A DNA stretch of 64,000 bases from Pseudomonas sp. PH1b (GCF_000633395.1 NZ_AYMU01000020.1:248001-312000), one strand, 5' to 3'. Positions 34,103 to 44,578 are shown, numbered from the stretch's first letter. Translations and numbers: made by a program. Notes: generated by a model from the letters alone, not told the origin.

Positions 34103-34552
34103 ATGACGCTAAAAAGACTTTCCGTTGTATTGCTGGCCTGCCTGACGCTCTCCGCCTGTGGCGGTGTCGATCCGAACTCTCCTTTGGGCCAGCGCAAGGC
34201 GATCTTCAAACAGATGCTCAAGACTGGCGAGGACCTGGGGGGCATGCTCCGTGGGCGGATTCCCTTCGACGGCGCGCGTTTTGCCGAAGGCGCAGTGAAG
34301 CTCGACAGCCTGTCCCATGAGCCCTGGAAACACTTCCCTGAGGTCAAGGAAGAGGATCACACCAGCGCCACCGATGACGTCTGGCGCAAACAGGCGCGTT
34401 TCCAGGAACTGGCGCGCAACCTCGAGGCAGCCACCGGTGAGCTGGTGACCATCAGCCAGGTCCAGCCCTACAAGGCCAGCAACCTGGGGCCTGCGGTGCA
34501 GAAGGTCGAGGACGTCTGCAGTGCCTGCCATAAAGAGTTCCGCAACCACTGA
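34103..34552 (+). CDS. cytochrome c' -type haem lipoprotein
   Basis: 149 residues. The signal MTLKRLSVVLLACLTLSAC ends in a lipobox (LSAC), and the C-terminus has the haem motif CSACH (VCSACHKEFRNH), the layout of class II cytochromes c (cytochrome c'), which are four-helix bundles. A lipid anchor is less usual for this family. Possible roles are electron transfer or binding of NO; the sequence does not decide. Confidence 0.85.
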   Translation: MTLKRLSVVLLACLTLSACGGVDPNSPLGQRKAIFKQMLKTGEDLGGMLRGRIPFDGARFAEGAVKLDSLSHEPWKHFPEVKEEDHTSATDDVWRKQARFQELARNLEAATGELVTISQVQPYKASNLGPAVQKVEDVCSACHKEFRNH

Positions 34553-34681
34553 TTGCCAGGCTCGGGTGAACAATCCTGCCGGGTGGGGCAAGCCTGGGTG
34601 TGCTTGCCTGTCCCGCAGGCCCGAACCTCCTCGCAGCGATTGACTTGAGCACTCCAGGTGGCGTGGCCGGGCCCTGTGGCT

Positions 34682-35077
34682 TTACTTGTCCAGTTCGTCC
34701 AGGGCTTGCTGCAGCTCCTTGCGCGATTCGGCGAGCTTGTCCTTGCGCTTGTTGATCTTCTCCGAGTCGCCCTTTTTCATGGCCTTTTCCAGGTCGGCCT
34801 GGCGCCGGCTGACTTCGTGCTTGGCCTCCAGCACCTTGTTTTCCCGCTCTTTTTTCAGTGAAGCGTCGGTGCAGTGGGCGGTGACTTCACTCAGGGCCCG
34901 TTCCAGGCCTTGCTGCTGAGCGCTGTTGCCATAGGCCTTGGCCTGTTCGATCTGGGTCATGATGGCCTGGCGCTTGGCGGCGCAGCCGGTCAACTGCGGG
35001 GCGGGTTCGGCAGCCAGCAGCGGTGCGCTCATGAGGCTGCACAGGGTCAGGGCGGTGAGCGTGGGAAAAAGCTTCAT
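34682..35077 (-). CDS. DUF1090 periplasmic protein
   Basis: 131 residues from the ATG at 35077 (MKLFPTLTALTLCS) with a clear signal peptide ending LLAAEPAP. The mature part is strongly charged and helical with two Cys (GCAAKRQAIMTQIEQAKAYG, AHCTDASLKKERENKVLEAK), the pattern of DUF1090 (E. coli YqjC). Function unknown; YqjC-like genes are often linked to stress responses. Stands alone between a cytochrome gene and ligB. Confidence 0.85.
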   Translation of the reverse strand: MKLFPTLTALTLCSLMSAPLLAAEPAPQLTGCAAKRQAIMTQIEQAKAYGNSAQQQGLERALSEVTAHCTDASLKKERENKVLEAKHEVSRRQADLEKAMKKGDSEKINKRKDKLAESRKELQQALDELDK

Positions 35078-35201
35078 TGACGGCTCCAGGTGAAAAAGAT
35101 CAAAAAATAACCAAATAAAAATACGCTGGGGTGCAGCGGGAATGGTCTCTTGGAGCCTATTCCCGCCTGGGTGGTTCAACAGTCGTCCCCAGGGTGACGG
35201 A

Positions 35202-36878
35202 TTAAAAACCTTCGATTCCAGCGGTGTTCAGGGTGTCGCGCAAAGCCAGCACCTCTGGGGCGCGGAAAAATGCCGCCAATTGGGCAGCGCGTTCTGCGCC
35301 GATACCGGCCTCATTCTGCCAGTCCTGGCTGCTTCTTGGCGCGAGCGTTTGCCACGGCCCACTCAGGTCGGCAGCTCCGCTGGGCGGTAGCCCCAACGCT
35401 TTCAGCCAGCGTGTGAAGGGCTGCTGCCTGGCTTCGTGCAAGCTCCTGAGCAGGCGAGCGCTGCTGCGTTCGCCGAAGCCGGCAATGTTAGCAAGCTCTG
35501 CCTGATCGAGGGTCAGCCAATCCAGCAGGCCTTTGATACGGCCTGTTTCAATCAATCGAGCCCAGGTGTGCTCCCCGACATTCTGCATGTTCAATCCTTG
35601 CTTGCTGCTGAGCCAGGTCAGTCGCGCGAGGAACTGCCCTTCACAGCCGGGTGATGGCTGCCAGCAGCTCAGGGGGTGAAAGTCGGCCTGTGTCGGGGCC
35701 TGGATGGCCCGGCGTTGCGCGTGCCTGAACACCACGCTGTCCAGGCGGGGGATGGTCAGGCCGGCGAGGCTGATAGCCACCTGGTCACCGGGAATGATGT
35801 CCAGGGCCCGCCAGCGCTGCAGCGAGCCGACGCTGACGCGGCGGACCTGCCGGTCGTCCAGGGTGACCGGCTCGATCTCCAGCAGGGGCGTGATGCGCCC
35901 AGTGCGTCCGATGCGAAATCGCACCTGGCGCACGCTGGCGAGGGCCTGGGCGTAGGGGTATTTCCAGGCGGCTATCCAGTAGGGAGCCTTGGCCTGCCAG
36001 CGTTCGGCGGCGGGGCGCCGGCTTTGCCGCAGGATGATGCCGTCGCTGGCAAAGGGCAGGGGCGAACGGTACCAGTGTTGCCGCCAGCGATGGACGTCGG
36101 CGAAACGGGCGATGGCGTGGCTGAATTCACGGCCTTCGGCAAACCCCAGTCCTGCGAGCTGCTCCAGGCGTTCCTCCAGGTTGGCGGGGCCTTGAGGCCA
36201 GTCCCAGACAAACAGGCCGATCTGCTCGGCGTCCGCGCTCGCCATTGGCTTGCGAGCCATCCATCCGGCCACCCGGCTGCGGGCATTGAGGCTGCCGGAG
36301 CTGGCCTGCACGTGTTGCTCCAGGCGCTGATAGAGCTCTCCTTGCACAAGCAGGTCGATAGGCTGTGGCAGCTGTTTGGGAATAGCCGCGATCTGCCGTG
36401 CCGCGGCGCTCCAGTCCTGCCCCTGCAAACCGTCACCCCGGCTCAGTGCCTGATGGAAGCGGCCCTGCCGATAGATCAGGGTCACGGCGACACCGTCGAC
36501 CTTGGGTTGTACCCAGACTTCCTCGCGATCCTTGAGCCAGAGCTGTACGGCATTGGCATCGGGGAGTTTCTCGACGCCCGTGTGGGCAACCGGATGGGCG
36601 ATGCTGCCGCGGGCGCCGAGCAGGGGCTGGGCTGGCGCCCTAGGTATCTGTGGGAAGCATCGCTCGAGGCGGTTCAGGCGCAGGCGTGACTGATCGTAGA
36701 TTTCGTCGGCCACCAATGACTCGCCATGCAGGTGATAGCGCGCATCCCAGTGCTGCAGCCGTTGCTGCAGGGCAGTGATTTCCTCGATGGCTTGCGGGGT
36801 GGGCCAGTCGGGGCAGCGGGCTTGGGCGTCCAGCGAGATGAGCAGCAGCATCAATAGCAGGTGGAGTCTTGGCAGCAT
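35202..36878 (-). CDS. ligB: NAD+-dependent DNA ligase LigB
   Basis: 558 residues from the ATG at 36878 (MLPRLHLLLMLLL). The adenylation motif KVDG is at 126-129 (Lys126 carries AMP), followed by an OB-fold (VSVGSLQRWRALDIIPGDQV) and helix-hairpin-helix repeats (LDWLTLDQAELANIAGFGER). The zinc-finger and BRCT parts of LigA are missing, as usual for LigB. The first 20 residues look like an export signal, as also in E. coli LigB (YicF). The second ligase of the cell; its physiological role is uncertain. A much longer reading from 37208 crosses the metK terminator and is rejected. Confidence 0.92.
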   Translation of the reverse strand: MLPRLHLLLMLLLISLDAQARCPDWPTPQAIEEITALQQRLQHWDARYHLHGESLVADEIYDQSRLRLNRLERCFPQIPRAPAQPLLGARGSIAHPVAHTGVEKLPDANAVQLWLKDREEVWVQPKVDGVAVTLIYRQGRFHQALSRGDGLQGQDWSAAARQIAAIPKQLPQPIDLLVQGELYQRLEQHVQASSGSLNARSRVAGWMARKPMASADAEQIGLFVWDWPQGPANLEERLEQLAGLGFAEGREFSHAIARFADVHRWRQHWYRSPLPFASDGIILRQSRRPAAERWQAKAPYWIAAWKYPYAQALASVRQVRFRIGRTGRITPLLEIEPVTLDDRQVRRVSVGSLQRWRALDIIPGDQVAISLAGLTIPRLDSVVFRHAQRRAIQAPTQADFHPLSCWQPSPGCEGQFLARLTWLSSKQGLNMQNVGEHTWARLIETGRIKGLLDWLTLDQAELANIAGFGERSSARLLRSLHEARQQPFTRWLKALGLPPSGAADLSGPWQTLAPRSSQDWQNEAGIGAERAAQLAAFFRAPEVLALRDTLNTAGIEGF

Positions 36879-37053
36879 GGGGAGCGTCCTTGCTCTGGGG
36901 GCATGCTGTAAAGGGTAGGGGCTGGAGGAGTGGGCGCGCGAAGGAGGTGTTTGCCAGGTATGTCCCCGGTGCGAAGGCGCCTTTCGCGACGGGCTGGCAG
37001 TGGCGCAACGCGGGCGTTCCGAGGGAATCGGGGGAAACCTTCGGCTACAAAAA

Positions 37054-37080
37054 AGCCCCGCCGGGGTTGCCGGCGGGGCT
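37054..37080 (-). terminator. intrinsic terminator of metK
   Basis: On the minus strand AGCCCCGCCGG, five bases, CCGGCGGGGCT followed by TTTTTTG, 21 bases after the metK stop: a strong Rho-independent terminator. Confidence 0.93.
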
Positions 37081-37101
37081 CTGGATGTGGCCAGGTTCTG
37101 C

Positions 37102-38292
<1,191 letters not shown>

Positions 38293-38311
38293 CTCGACGG
38301 TTTCCTAAAAT

Positions 38312-39307
38312 TTACCGATGGTGAGTGTCGCCAGCCGGTCGCTGAAAATGGCGAACCTGGATCTGGAAACCATTACGTAAGCCCACATAGAGGCTTTCCC
38401 CGGGAGTCAGTCCCGCAGCGGTGGCCCAACGGGCCAAATCATCTTGTTCGAACCCTAGCCAGAGATCGCCGCAAGCCTCTTTGGCCCAGCTCTGGTTGTG
38501 GCTGCACAAGTCTGTCACTAACAGGCTGCCGCCTGGTTGCAGCAGTTGGGCCATCTGCTTGAGGGCCTCGGCCGGTGCGGCGAAATGGTGCAGGACCATA
38601 TTCAGTACCACGCAGTCGGCGTTGAGTTGCACACCGTCCAATGCATCGGCCAGTTTCAGACTGACGTTAGCCAGCGTTTCGCGCTCACACAGCTGGCGTG
38701 CCAGTTCAAGCATCGCCGGGCTGTTGTCCACCGCGGTTACCTGGGCAAAGCGCCGGGCCAGCTCGGGGAGAAATCCACCGTCGCCGGGCCCGACTTCAAT
38801 CGCCGTGGCCGCAGGGTTGAAGCTCAGTTTGTCCAGCAGCGCGAGCACACTGTCGCGGTACTGGGGCAGTCCTGCGATCAGGTCCTGCTGGGCGCGGAAC
38901 TTCTCCGCCACCCGGGAAAAAAAGTCCTGGCTGGCGGCAGCCCGTTGCCGGTGCACCAGGCCGATCCGCCCCTGGACTTCGATCGGCAGAGCCAATTGAT
39001 CGACTTCATCGAGCAAGGCTGCATGCAGCTTGCCACCCAGCAGCTCGGTGTGGGGCAGGGCGCGGCGATAGAAAATCGCATTGCCTTCACGGCGGGTCGC
39101 CACCAGGCTGGCCTGGGCCAGGACTTTCAGGTGATGGCTCATGCCGGATTGGCCGATGGCGAAGATCTGTGCCAGCTCCAGCACGCCGAATGAATCGTTG
39201 CTCAGGGCGCGCAATACATTCAGCCGCAGTGGATCGCCACCGGCCTTGCACAGGGCAGCCAGTTCGTCGCAATCGTCATGGGCAAGGGTTGGTGCACGCA
39301 AGTTCAT
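38312..39307 (-). CDS. ArsR-family regulator fused to a SAM-dependent methyltransferase
   Basis: 331 residues. Residues 1-100 are an ArsR-type winged helix (LCKAGGDPLRLNVLRALSND, GQSGMSHHLKVLAQASLVAT); residues about 140-320 are a class I methyltransferase with the SAM-binding motif AIEVGPGDGGFLPELARRFA and VVLNMVLHHF. No metal-binding Cys pair of the ELCVC type is present in the helix, so the signal is not obviously a metal. The gene precedes metK, and a 12-bp-arm palindrome stands just upstream of its promoter, so a role in sensing SAM or a related metabolite and controlling metK is a reasonable inference. Confidence 0.9.
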   Translation of the reverse strand: MNLRAPTLAHDDCDELAALCKAGGDPLRLNVLRALSNDSFGVLELAQIFAIGQSGMSHHLKVLAQASLVATRREGNAIFYRRALPHTELLGGKLHAALLDEVDQLALPIEVQGRIGLVHRQRAAASQDFFSRVAEKFRAQQDLIAGLPQYRDSVLALLDKLSFNPAATAIEVGPGDGGFLPELARRFAQVTAVDNSPAMLELARQLCERETLANVSLKLADALDGVQLNADCVVLNMVLHHFAAPAEALKQMAQLLQPGGSLLVTDLCSHNQSWAKEACGDLWLGFEQDDLARWATAAGLTPGESLYVGLRNGFQIQVRHFQRPAGDTHHR

Positions 39308-39316
39308 AAGGGCAGC

Positions 39317-39373
39317 AGTCTAGTGATGCAGGAAGGCCCCTGCAAGGCCAATATCAAAAAGTTTTGATATTGG
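39317..39373 (-). promoter_or_regulatory. promoter and palindromic operator of the ArsR-methyltransferase gene
   Basis: A perfect palindrome with 12-bp arms (CCAATATCAAAA and TTTTGATATTGG, two bases between) lies at 39348-39373. On the minus strand a -35 TTGCAG (39345-39340) and a -10 TAGACT (39322-39317) follow with a 17-base spacer. The palindrome abuts the -35, a usual place for an ArsR-type operator. Whether it represses or activates cannot be read. Confidence 0.7.
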
Positions 39374-39564
39374 TTGCCAGGCCTTCGTGGAGGCCTGTGT
39401 ACCTCCAATCAACGAGCGACAGCGGGCGTTCACCAGTCGATTCAACCTCTATCTGTGGGAAAAACATGCCTGAGTGACTATCTGTCATTGCCCCGGCCTG
39501 GCGCCTGAGGGAAAATGCAGGCCTTTTTTCCGTTTCGTTTTATTCAATCCCCAGGAGATCAGCG

Positions 39565-41562
39565 ATGCCAAGCCGTCGTGAGCGTGCCAACGCCATTCGT
39601 GCCCTCAGCATGGATGCCGTGCAAAAAGCCAACAGCGGCCATCCCGGTGCCCCCATGGGTATGGCGGATATCGCCGAAGTACTTTGGCGTGACTACCTGA
39701 AGCACAACCCGAGCAATCCATCCTTCGCCGACCGTGACCGCTTCGTGCTGTCCAACGGTCATGGCTCGATGCTGATCTACTCGCTGCTGCACCTGACCGG
39801 CTACGACCTGTCGATCGATGACCTGAAGAACTTCCGCCAGCTGCACAGCCGTACCCCGGGCCACCCGGAATTCGGCTACACCCCGGGCGTGGAGACCACC
39901 ACCGGTCCGCTGGGCCAGGGCCTGGCCAATGCCGTGGGCTTCGCCCTGGCGGAAAAGGTCCTGGGTGCGCAGTTCAACCGCCCGGGTCACAACATCGTCG
40001 ATCACCACACCTACGTGTTCCTGGGTGATGGCTGCATGATGGAAGGCATTTCCCACGAAGTCGCTTCCCTGGCCGGCACCCTGGGCCTGGGCAAGCTGAT
40101 CGCCTTCTACGATGACAACGGCATTTCCATCGACGGCGAAGTCGAAGGCTGGTTCACCGACGACACGCCCAAGCGCTTCGAAGCCTACAACTGGCAGGTG
40201 ATCCGCAACGTCGACGGCCACGATCCGGAAGAGATCAAGACCGCCATCGACACCGCGCGCAAGAGCCCGCTGCCGACCCTGATCTGCTGCAAGACCACCA
40301 TCGGCTTCGGTTCGCCGAACAAGCAGGGCAAGGAAGACTGCCACGGCGCGCCACTGGGGGCCGAGGAAATCGCCCTGACCCGTGCCGCCCTGAAGTGGAA
40401 CCACGGCCCGTTCGAAATCCCTGCCGACATCTATGCCGAGTGGGACGCCAAGGAAGCCGGTCGCGCGGCGGAAGCCGAGTGGGACCAGCGTTTCGCCGCC
40501 TACTCCGCAGCTTTTCCCGCTGAAGCCAACGAACTGGTGCGTCGCCTGAGCGGCGATCTGCCGGCAGACTTCGCCGAGAAGGCCAATGCCTACATCGCCG
40601 AAGTGGCGGCCAAGGGTGAAACCATTGCCAGCCGCAAGGCCAGCCAGAACACCCTGAATGCCTTCGGCCCGCTGCTGCCCGAGTTCCTCGGTGGCTCGGC
40701 GGACCTGGCCGGCTCCAACCTGACCCTGTGGAAAGGTTGCAAAGGCGTCAGCGCCGAAGATGCCAGCGGCAACTACATGTACTACGGCGTGCGTGAGTTC
40801 GGCATGACCGCGATCATGAACGGCGTGGCCCTGCACGGCGGCCTGGTGCCTTACGGCGCGACCTTCCTGATGTTCATGGAATACGCGCGCAACGCGGTGC
40901 GCATGTCGGCCCTGATGAAGCAGCGGGTGATCCACGTTTACACCCACGACTCCATCGGTCTGGGCGAAGACGGCCCGACTCACCAGCCGATCGAGCAACT
41001 GACCAGCCTGCGCACCACGCCAAACCTCGACACCTGGCGTCCAGCCGATGCCGTGGAATCGGCGGTGTCCTGGAAGCACGCCCTGGAGCGCAAGGACGGC
41101 CCTTCGGCGCTGATCTTCTCCCGGCAGAACCTGCAGCACCAAACCCGCGATGCCGGCCAGATTGCCGACATCAGCCGCGGTGGCTACGTGCTCAAGGACT
41201 GCGCGGGCGAGCCTGAGCTGATCCTGATCGCTACCGGTTCGGAAGTGGGCCTGGCGGTTCAGGCCTTCGACAAGCTGAGCGAGCAGGGCCGCAAGGTGCG
41301 CGTGGTTTCCATGCCGTGCACCAGCGTGTTCGACGCCCAGGATGCGGGTTACAAGCAATCGGTGCTGCCGTTGCAGGTCAGCGCGCGGATCGCTATCGAA
41401 GCCGCCCACGCCGATTTCTGGTTCAAGTACGTGGGCCTGGAAGGCCGCGTGATCGGCATGACGACCTACGGCGAGTCGGCGCCTGCGCCAGCCTTGTTCG
41501 AAGAGTTCGGCTTCACCCTGGAAAACATCCTGGGCCAGGCCGAAGAGCTGCTGGAAGACTAA
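39565..41562 (+). CDS. tktA: transketolase
   Basis: 665 residues, standard length. Transfers two-carbon units in the pentose phosphate pathway with thiamine diphosphate. The cofactor motif begins GDGCMMEGISHEVASLAG and ends in DDNG; the pyrimidine-binding and C-terminal domains are complete (YTHDSIGLGEDGPTHQPIEQ). AGGAG stands seven bases before the ATG. Begins a run of central carbon genes: tkt-epd-pgk and fba. Confidence 0.97.
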   Translation: MPSRRERANAIRALSMDAVQKANSGHPGAPMGMADIAEVLWRDYLKHNPSNPSFADRDRFVLSNGHGSMLIYSLLHLTGYDLSIDDLKNFRQLHSRTPGHPEFGYTPGVETTTGPLGQGLANAVGFALAEKVLGAQFNRPGHNIVDHHTYVFLGDGCMMEGISHEVASLAGTLGLGKLIAFYDDNGISIDGEVEGWFTDDTPKRFEAYNWQVIRNVDGHDPEEIKTAIDTARKSPLPTLICCKTTIGFGSPNKQGKEDCHGAPLGAEEIALTRAALKWNHGPFEIPADIYAEWDAKEAGRAAEAEWDQRFAAYSAAFPAEANELVRRLSGDLPADFAEKANAYIAEVAAKGETIASRKASQNTLNAFGPLLPEFLGGSADLAGSNLTLWKGCKGVSAEDASGNYMYYGVREFGMTAIMNGVALHGGLVPYGATFLMFMEYARNAVRMSALMKQRVIHVYTHDSIGLGEDGPTHQPIEQLTSLRTTPNLDTWRPADAVESAVSWKHALERKDGPSALIFSRQNLQHQTRDAGQIADISRGGYVLKDCAGEPELILIATGSEVGLAVQAFDKLSEQGRKVRVVSMPCTSVFDAQDAGYKQSVLPLQVSARIAIEAAHADFWFKYVGLEGRVIGMTTYGESAPAPALFEEFGFTLENILGQAEELLED

Positions 41563-41569
41563 AAAAGCA

Positions 41570-41590
41570 CGCGGTGGCCTGGCCACCGCG
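41570..41590 (+). terminator. hairpin after tktA
   Basis: CGCGGTGGCC and GGCCACCGCG separated by one base, seven bases after the tktA stop. No T-run follows, so it may weaken rather than stop transcription into epd. Confidence 0.35.
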
Positions 41591-41673
41591 ATCCCCTGCA
41601 GGAATGGGTTCGCCGATTCCTGCAGCCGGGTGCGCATAACAAGTTTGTCTGCCTGTGCCTGATCGAGAACCCC

Positions 41674-42753
41674 ATGCCTCAACCGCGTCCCTATAAAGTT
41701 GCACTCAACGGCTACGGCCGGATTGGTCGTTGCGTCTTGCGTGCTCTGTTCGAGCGAGGGGCTGCGGCCGGGTTCGAGATCGTCGCCATCAATGACCTGG
41801 CGGACATGGCCAGTGTGGAATACCTGACACGCTTCGACTCTACCCATGGCCGGTTTCCCGGTGAGGTGAAGGTCGATGGCGACTGTCTGCATATCAATGG
41901 CAATTGCGTGAAGGTGTTGCGCAGTGCCACCCCCGAAGGCATCGATTGGGCGTCCCTGGACGTCGATCTGGTGCTGGAATGCTCCGGTGCCTACCACACC
42001 CGCGAAGACGGCCAGCGTTTTCTCGACGCCGGCGCCCCGCGGGTGCTGTTCTCCCAGCCGATGGCCAGCGAGGCGGATGTCGACGCCACCATCGTCTACG
42101 GGGTGAACCAGGATTGCCTGACCGGTGCCGAGCGGCTGGTGTCGAGCGCGTCCTGCACCACCAACTGCGGTGTGCCGCTGCTGCGCCTGCTGGACCAGGC
42201 CATCGGCCTGGAATACATCTCGGTGACCACCATTCACTCGGCAATGAACGATCAGCCGGTAATCGATGCCTATCACCACGAGGACCTGCGCCGTACCCGT
42301 TCGGCGTTCCAGTCGGTGATCCCGGTGTCCACTGGTCTGGCCCGTGGCATCGAGCGCCTGTTGCCGGAACTTGCCGGGCGAATTCAGGCCAAAGCTGTGC
42401 GGGTGCCGACGGTCAACGTGTCCTGCCTCGACATCACGATGCAGACCGTGAGTGATACCGACGCCACCGAGGTCAACCGGATCCTGCGTGAGGCCGCCAC
42501 CAGCGGCCCGCTCAAGGGCTTGCTGGCCTACACCGAGTTGCCTCATGCCAGCTGTGATTTCAATCACGATCCCCATTCGGCGATCGTCGATGCTAGCCAG
42601 ACTCGTGTTTCCGGCCCTCGGCTGGTGAACATCCTGGCCTGGTTCGACAACGAATGGGGCTTTGCCAACCGAATGCTGGATGTTGCAGGCCACTACCTGC
42701 AAACAGCTGCTCCACTTTCTGTCTCTAAACTCTCTGCTTCTAAAGAACAGTAA
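41674..42753 (+). CDS. epd: D-erythrose-4-phosphate dehydrogenase
   Basis: 359 residues, GAPDH superfamily. N-terminal NAD site NGYGRIGR (12-19) and catalytic Cys161 in SSASCTTNC. The pattern around the active site and its place between tkt and pgk point to Epd, which oxidises erythrose 4-phosphate to 4-phosphoerythronate on the way to pyridoxal phosphate, rather than to glycolytic GAPDH. Followed after 17 bases by pgk. Confidence 0.92.
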   Translation: MPQPRPYKVALNGYGRIGRCVLRALFERGAAAGFEIVAINDLADMASVEYLTRFDSTHGRFPGEVKVDGDCLHINGNCVKVLRSATPEGIDWASLDVDLVLECSGAYHTREDGQRFLDAGAPRVLFSQPMASEADVDATIVYGVNQDCLTGAERLVSSASCTTNCGVPLLRLLDQAIGLEYISVTTIHSAMNDQPVIDAYHHEDLRRTRSAFQSVIPVSTGLARGIERLLPELAGRIQAKAVRVPTVNVSCLDITMQTVSDTDATEVNRILREAATSGPLKGLLAYTELPHASCDFNHDPHSAIVDASQTRVSGPRLVNILAWFDNEWGFANRMLDVAGHYLQTAAPLSVSKLSASKEQ

Positions 42754-42770
42754 CCCAGGAATTGCGACCC

Positions 42771-43934
42771 ATGACCGTGTTGAAGATGACCGACCTCGAT
42801 CTGCAAGGTAAGCGCGTGCTGATCCGTGAAGACCTCAACGTCCCAGTCAAGGACGGTGTCGTCACCAGCGACGCGCGGATCCTGGCTTCGCTGCCGACCA
42901 TCAAGCTGGCCCTGGAAAAAGGCGCGGCAGTGATGGTCTGCTCGCACCTGGGCCGTCCCACCGAAGGCGAGTTCTCGGCCGAGAACAGCCTCAAGCCGGT
43001 AGCCGACTACCTGAGCCGTGCCCTGGGCCGTGAAGTGCCGCTGGTGGCCGACTACCTGGGCGGCGTTGACGTCAAGGCCGGTGACCTCGTGCTGTTCGAG
43101 AACGTGCGCTTCAACAAGGGCGAGAAAAAGAACGCCGACGAACTGGCCCAGCAATACGCGGCCCTGTGCGACGTGTTTGTGATGGACGCCTTTGGCACCG
43201 CGCACCGCGCCGAAGGCTCGACCCACGGCGTCGCCAAGTTCGCCAAGGTGGCGGCTGCCGGCCCCCTGCTGGCCGCTGAACTGGATGCCCTGGGCAAGGC
43301 CCTGGGTGCCCCGGCCAAGCCGATGGCAGCCATCGTCGCCGGCTCCAAGGTGTCGACCAAGCTCGACGTGCTCAACAGCCTGAGCCAGATCTGCGACCAG
43401 TTGATCGTGGGCGGCGGCATTGCCAATACCTTCCTGGCGGCCGCGGGTCACCCGGTGGGCAAGTCGCTGTACGAGTCGGACCTGCTGGACACTGCCCGTG
43501 CCATCGCTGCCAAGGTCAGCGTGCCGCTGCCGGTGGACGTGGTCGTGGCCAAGGAGTTCGCCGAAAGCGCAGCAGCCACCGTCAAGCTGATCGCTGATGT
43601 GGCGGATGACGACATGATCCTCGACATCGGTCCGCAAACGGCCGCGCAGTTCGCCGAACTGCTGAAATCGTCCAAGACCATCCTCTGGAACGGTCCGGTG
43701 GGCGTGTTCGAGTTTGACCAGTTCGGCAATGGCACCAAAGTCCTGGCCCAGGCCATCGCCGATAGCGCCGCATTCTCCATCGCTGGCGGTGGCGACACCC
43801 TGGCCGCCATCGACAAGTATGGCGTGGCCCAGCAGATCTCCTACATTTCTACCGGTGGCGGTGCCTTCCTCGAGTTCGTCGAGGGCAAGGTCCTGCCGGC
43901 AGTTGAAGTCCTGGAAGCCCGGGCCAAGGCCTGA
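42771..43934 (+). CDS. pgk: phosphoglycerate kinase
   Basis: 387 residues from the ATG at 42771 (MTVLKMTDLDLQGKRV). Interconverts 1,3-bisphosphoglycerate + ADP and 3-phosphoglycerate + ATP. Intact signatures: KRVLIREDLNVPVKDG, HLGRPTEGEF, and the C-terminal GGGDTLAAIDKYG nucleotide loop. An AGGA site lies upstream. In the same transcription direction as epd, most likely one operon. Confidence 0.97.
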   Translation: MTVLKMTDLDLQGKRVLIREDLNVPVKDGVVTSDARILASLPTIKLALEKGAAVMVCSHLGRPTEGEFSAENSLKPVADYLSRALGREVPLVADYLGGVDVKAGDLVLFENVRFNKGEKKNADELAQQYAALCDVFVMDAFGTAHRAEGSTHGVAKFAKVAAAGPLLAAELDALGKALGAPAKPMAAIVAGSKVSTKLDVLNSLSQICDQLIVGGGIANTFLAAAGHPVGKSLYESDLLDTARAIAAKVSVPLPVDVVVAKEFAESAAATVKLIADVADDDMILDIGPQTAAQFAELLKSSKTILWNGPVGVFEFDQFGNGTKVLAQAIADSAAFSIAGGGDTLAAIDKYGVAQQISYISTGGGAFLEFVEGKVLPAVEVLEARAKA

Positions 43935-43966
43935 GGCCCGGATTGGCCGGGCAAAGGAGTGTTCTG

Positions 43967-44188
43967 ATGGTCAAGACGTTGTCACTGTTGATCGCCGTGG
44001 CGTTGCTGGCGGGGTGTTCAAGCGCCCCTGAGGCAAAGCCTGAGGATGCCGCCGGCGAGCCGGAGAAGGGCTGTTACCAGGCGGACTGGCAGGCCGAGAC
44101 GGCCCCGGTGATCAACAAGCGCCTGGGCCCCGAGGGGCTGGAGAAGTACGAGACACCGTCAAAGGCCAGGGAACAGGGTTGCCCATGA
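43967..44188 (+). CDS. small lipoprotein of unknown function
   Basis: 73 residues from the ATG at 43967, with AAGGAG seven bases upstream. The signal MVKTLSLLIAVALLAGC carries lipobox LAGC; the short mature part has two Cys and many charged residues (KGCYQADWQAE, KAREQGCP). No family recognised. Located between pgk and another lipoprotein gene. Confidence 0.8.
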   Translation: MVKTLSLLIAVALLAGCSSAPEAKPEDAAGEPEKGCYQADWQAETAPVINKRLGPEGLEKYETPSKAREQGCP

Positions 44189-44248
44189 CGGGTCAGATTG
44201 GATAACGCAACGTGCTGGGGCCCGCGGGCCGCCCGCCGAGGAACATCG

Positions 44249-44578
44249 ATGAAAGGTTTGATCGCCGTGGCGATGCTGGGCTTGCTTGCAGGGTGCGCCA
44301 ACCTCAACCTGCTCAAGTCGCCCACCACCGACAACTGGACCACCTGGGTCTGCGACAGCCAGGCACAAGTGCTCTGGCGTTACACCGACGACAGCCGCAA
44401 GGCCGTCGACGTGCGCCTGGGAGGCGACGATCAGGTGCGCCGCCTGAAGCTTGAACCCAGCGGTTCGGGTTCGCTGTACAGCGATGACATGCTGGCGTTT
44501 CACGTAAAGGGTGAGGAAGGCCTGGTGTACTGGGTCGCCACCAATGACTTGATCGGCCGCGGCTGCAAGGCGCAATGA
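44249..44578 (+). CDS. MliC-like lipoprotein (lysozyme inhibitor family)
   Basis: 109 residues from the ATG at 44249 with GAGGA upstream. Lipobox LLAGC, then a short beta-rich domain with WVCDSQ near its start, YSDDMLAFHVKGEEG and a C-terminal GRGCKAQ; this Cys-pair and Tyr-Ser-Asp pattern resembles MliC/PliC inhibitors of C-type lysozyme. The similarity is modest, so the function is probable, not certain. Confidence 0.65.
   Translation: MKGLIAVAMLGLLAGCANLNLLKSPTTDNWTTWVCDSQAQVLWRYTDDSRKAVDVRLGGDDQVRRLKLEPSGSGSLYSDDMLAFHVKGEEGLVYWVATNDLIGRGCKAQ

Noticed and set aside
39559..42702. A 1047-codon open frame on the minus strand opposite tktA and epd
   Set aside because: It mirrors two strongly conserved genes in a high-GC genome, and its His/Gln/Val/Gly-rich translation has no family features; it is an antisense artefact.
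41674..42753. Glycolytic GAPDH instead of Epd
   Set aside because: The position between tkt and pgk and the sequence around the active site fit erythrose-4-phosphate dehydrogenase better, though the families are close.
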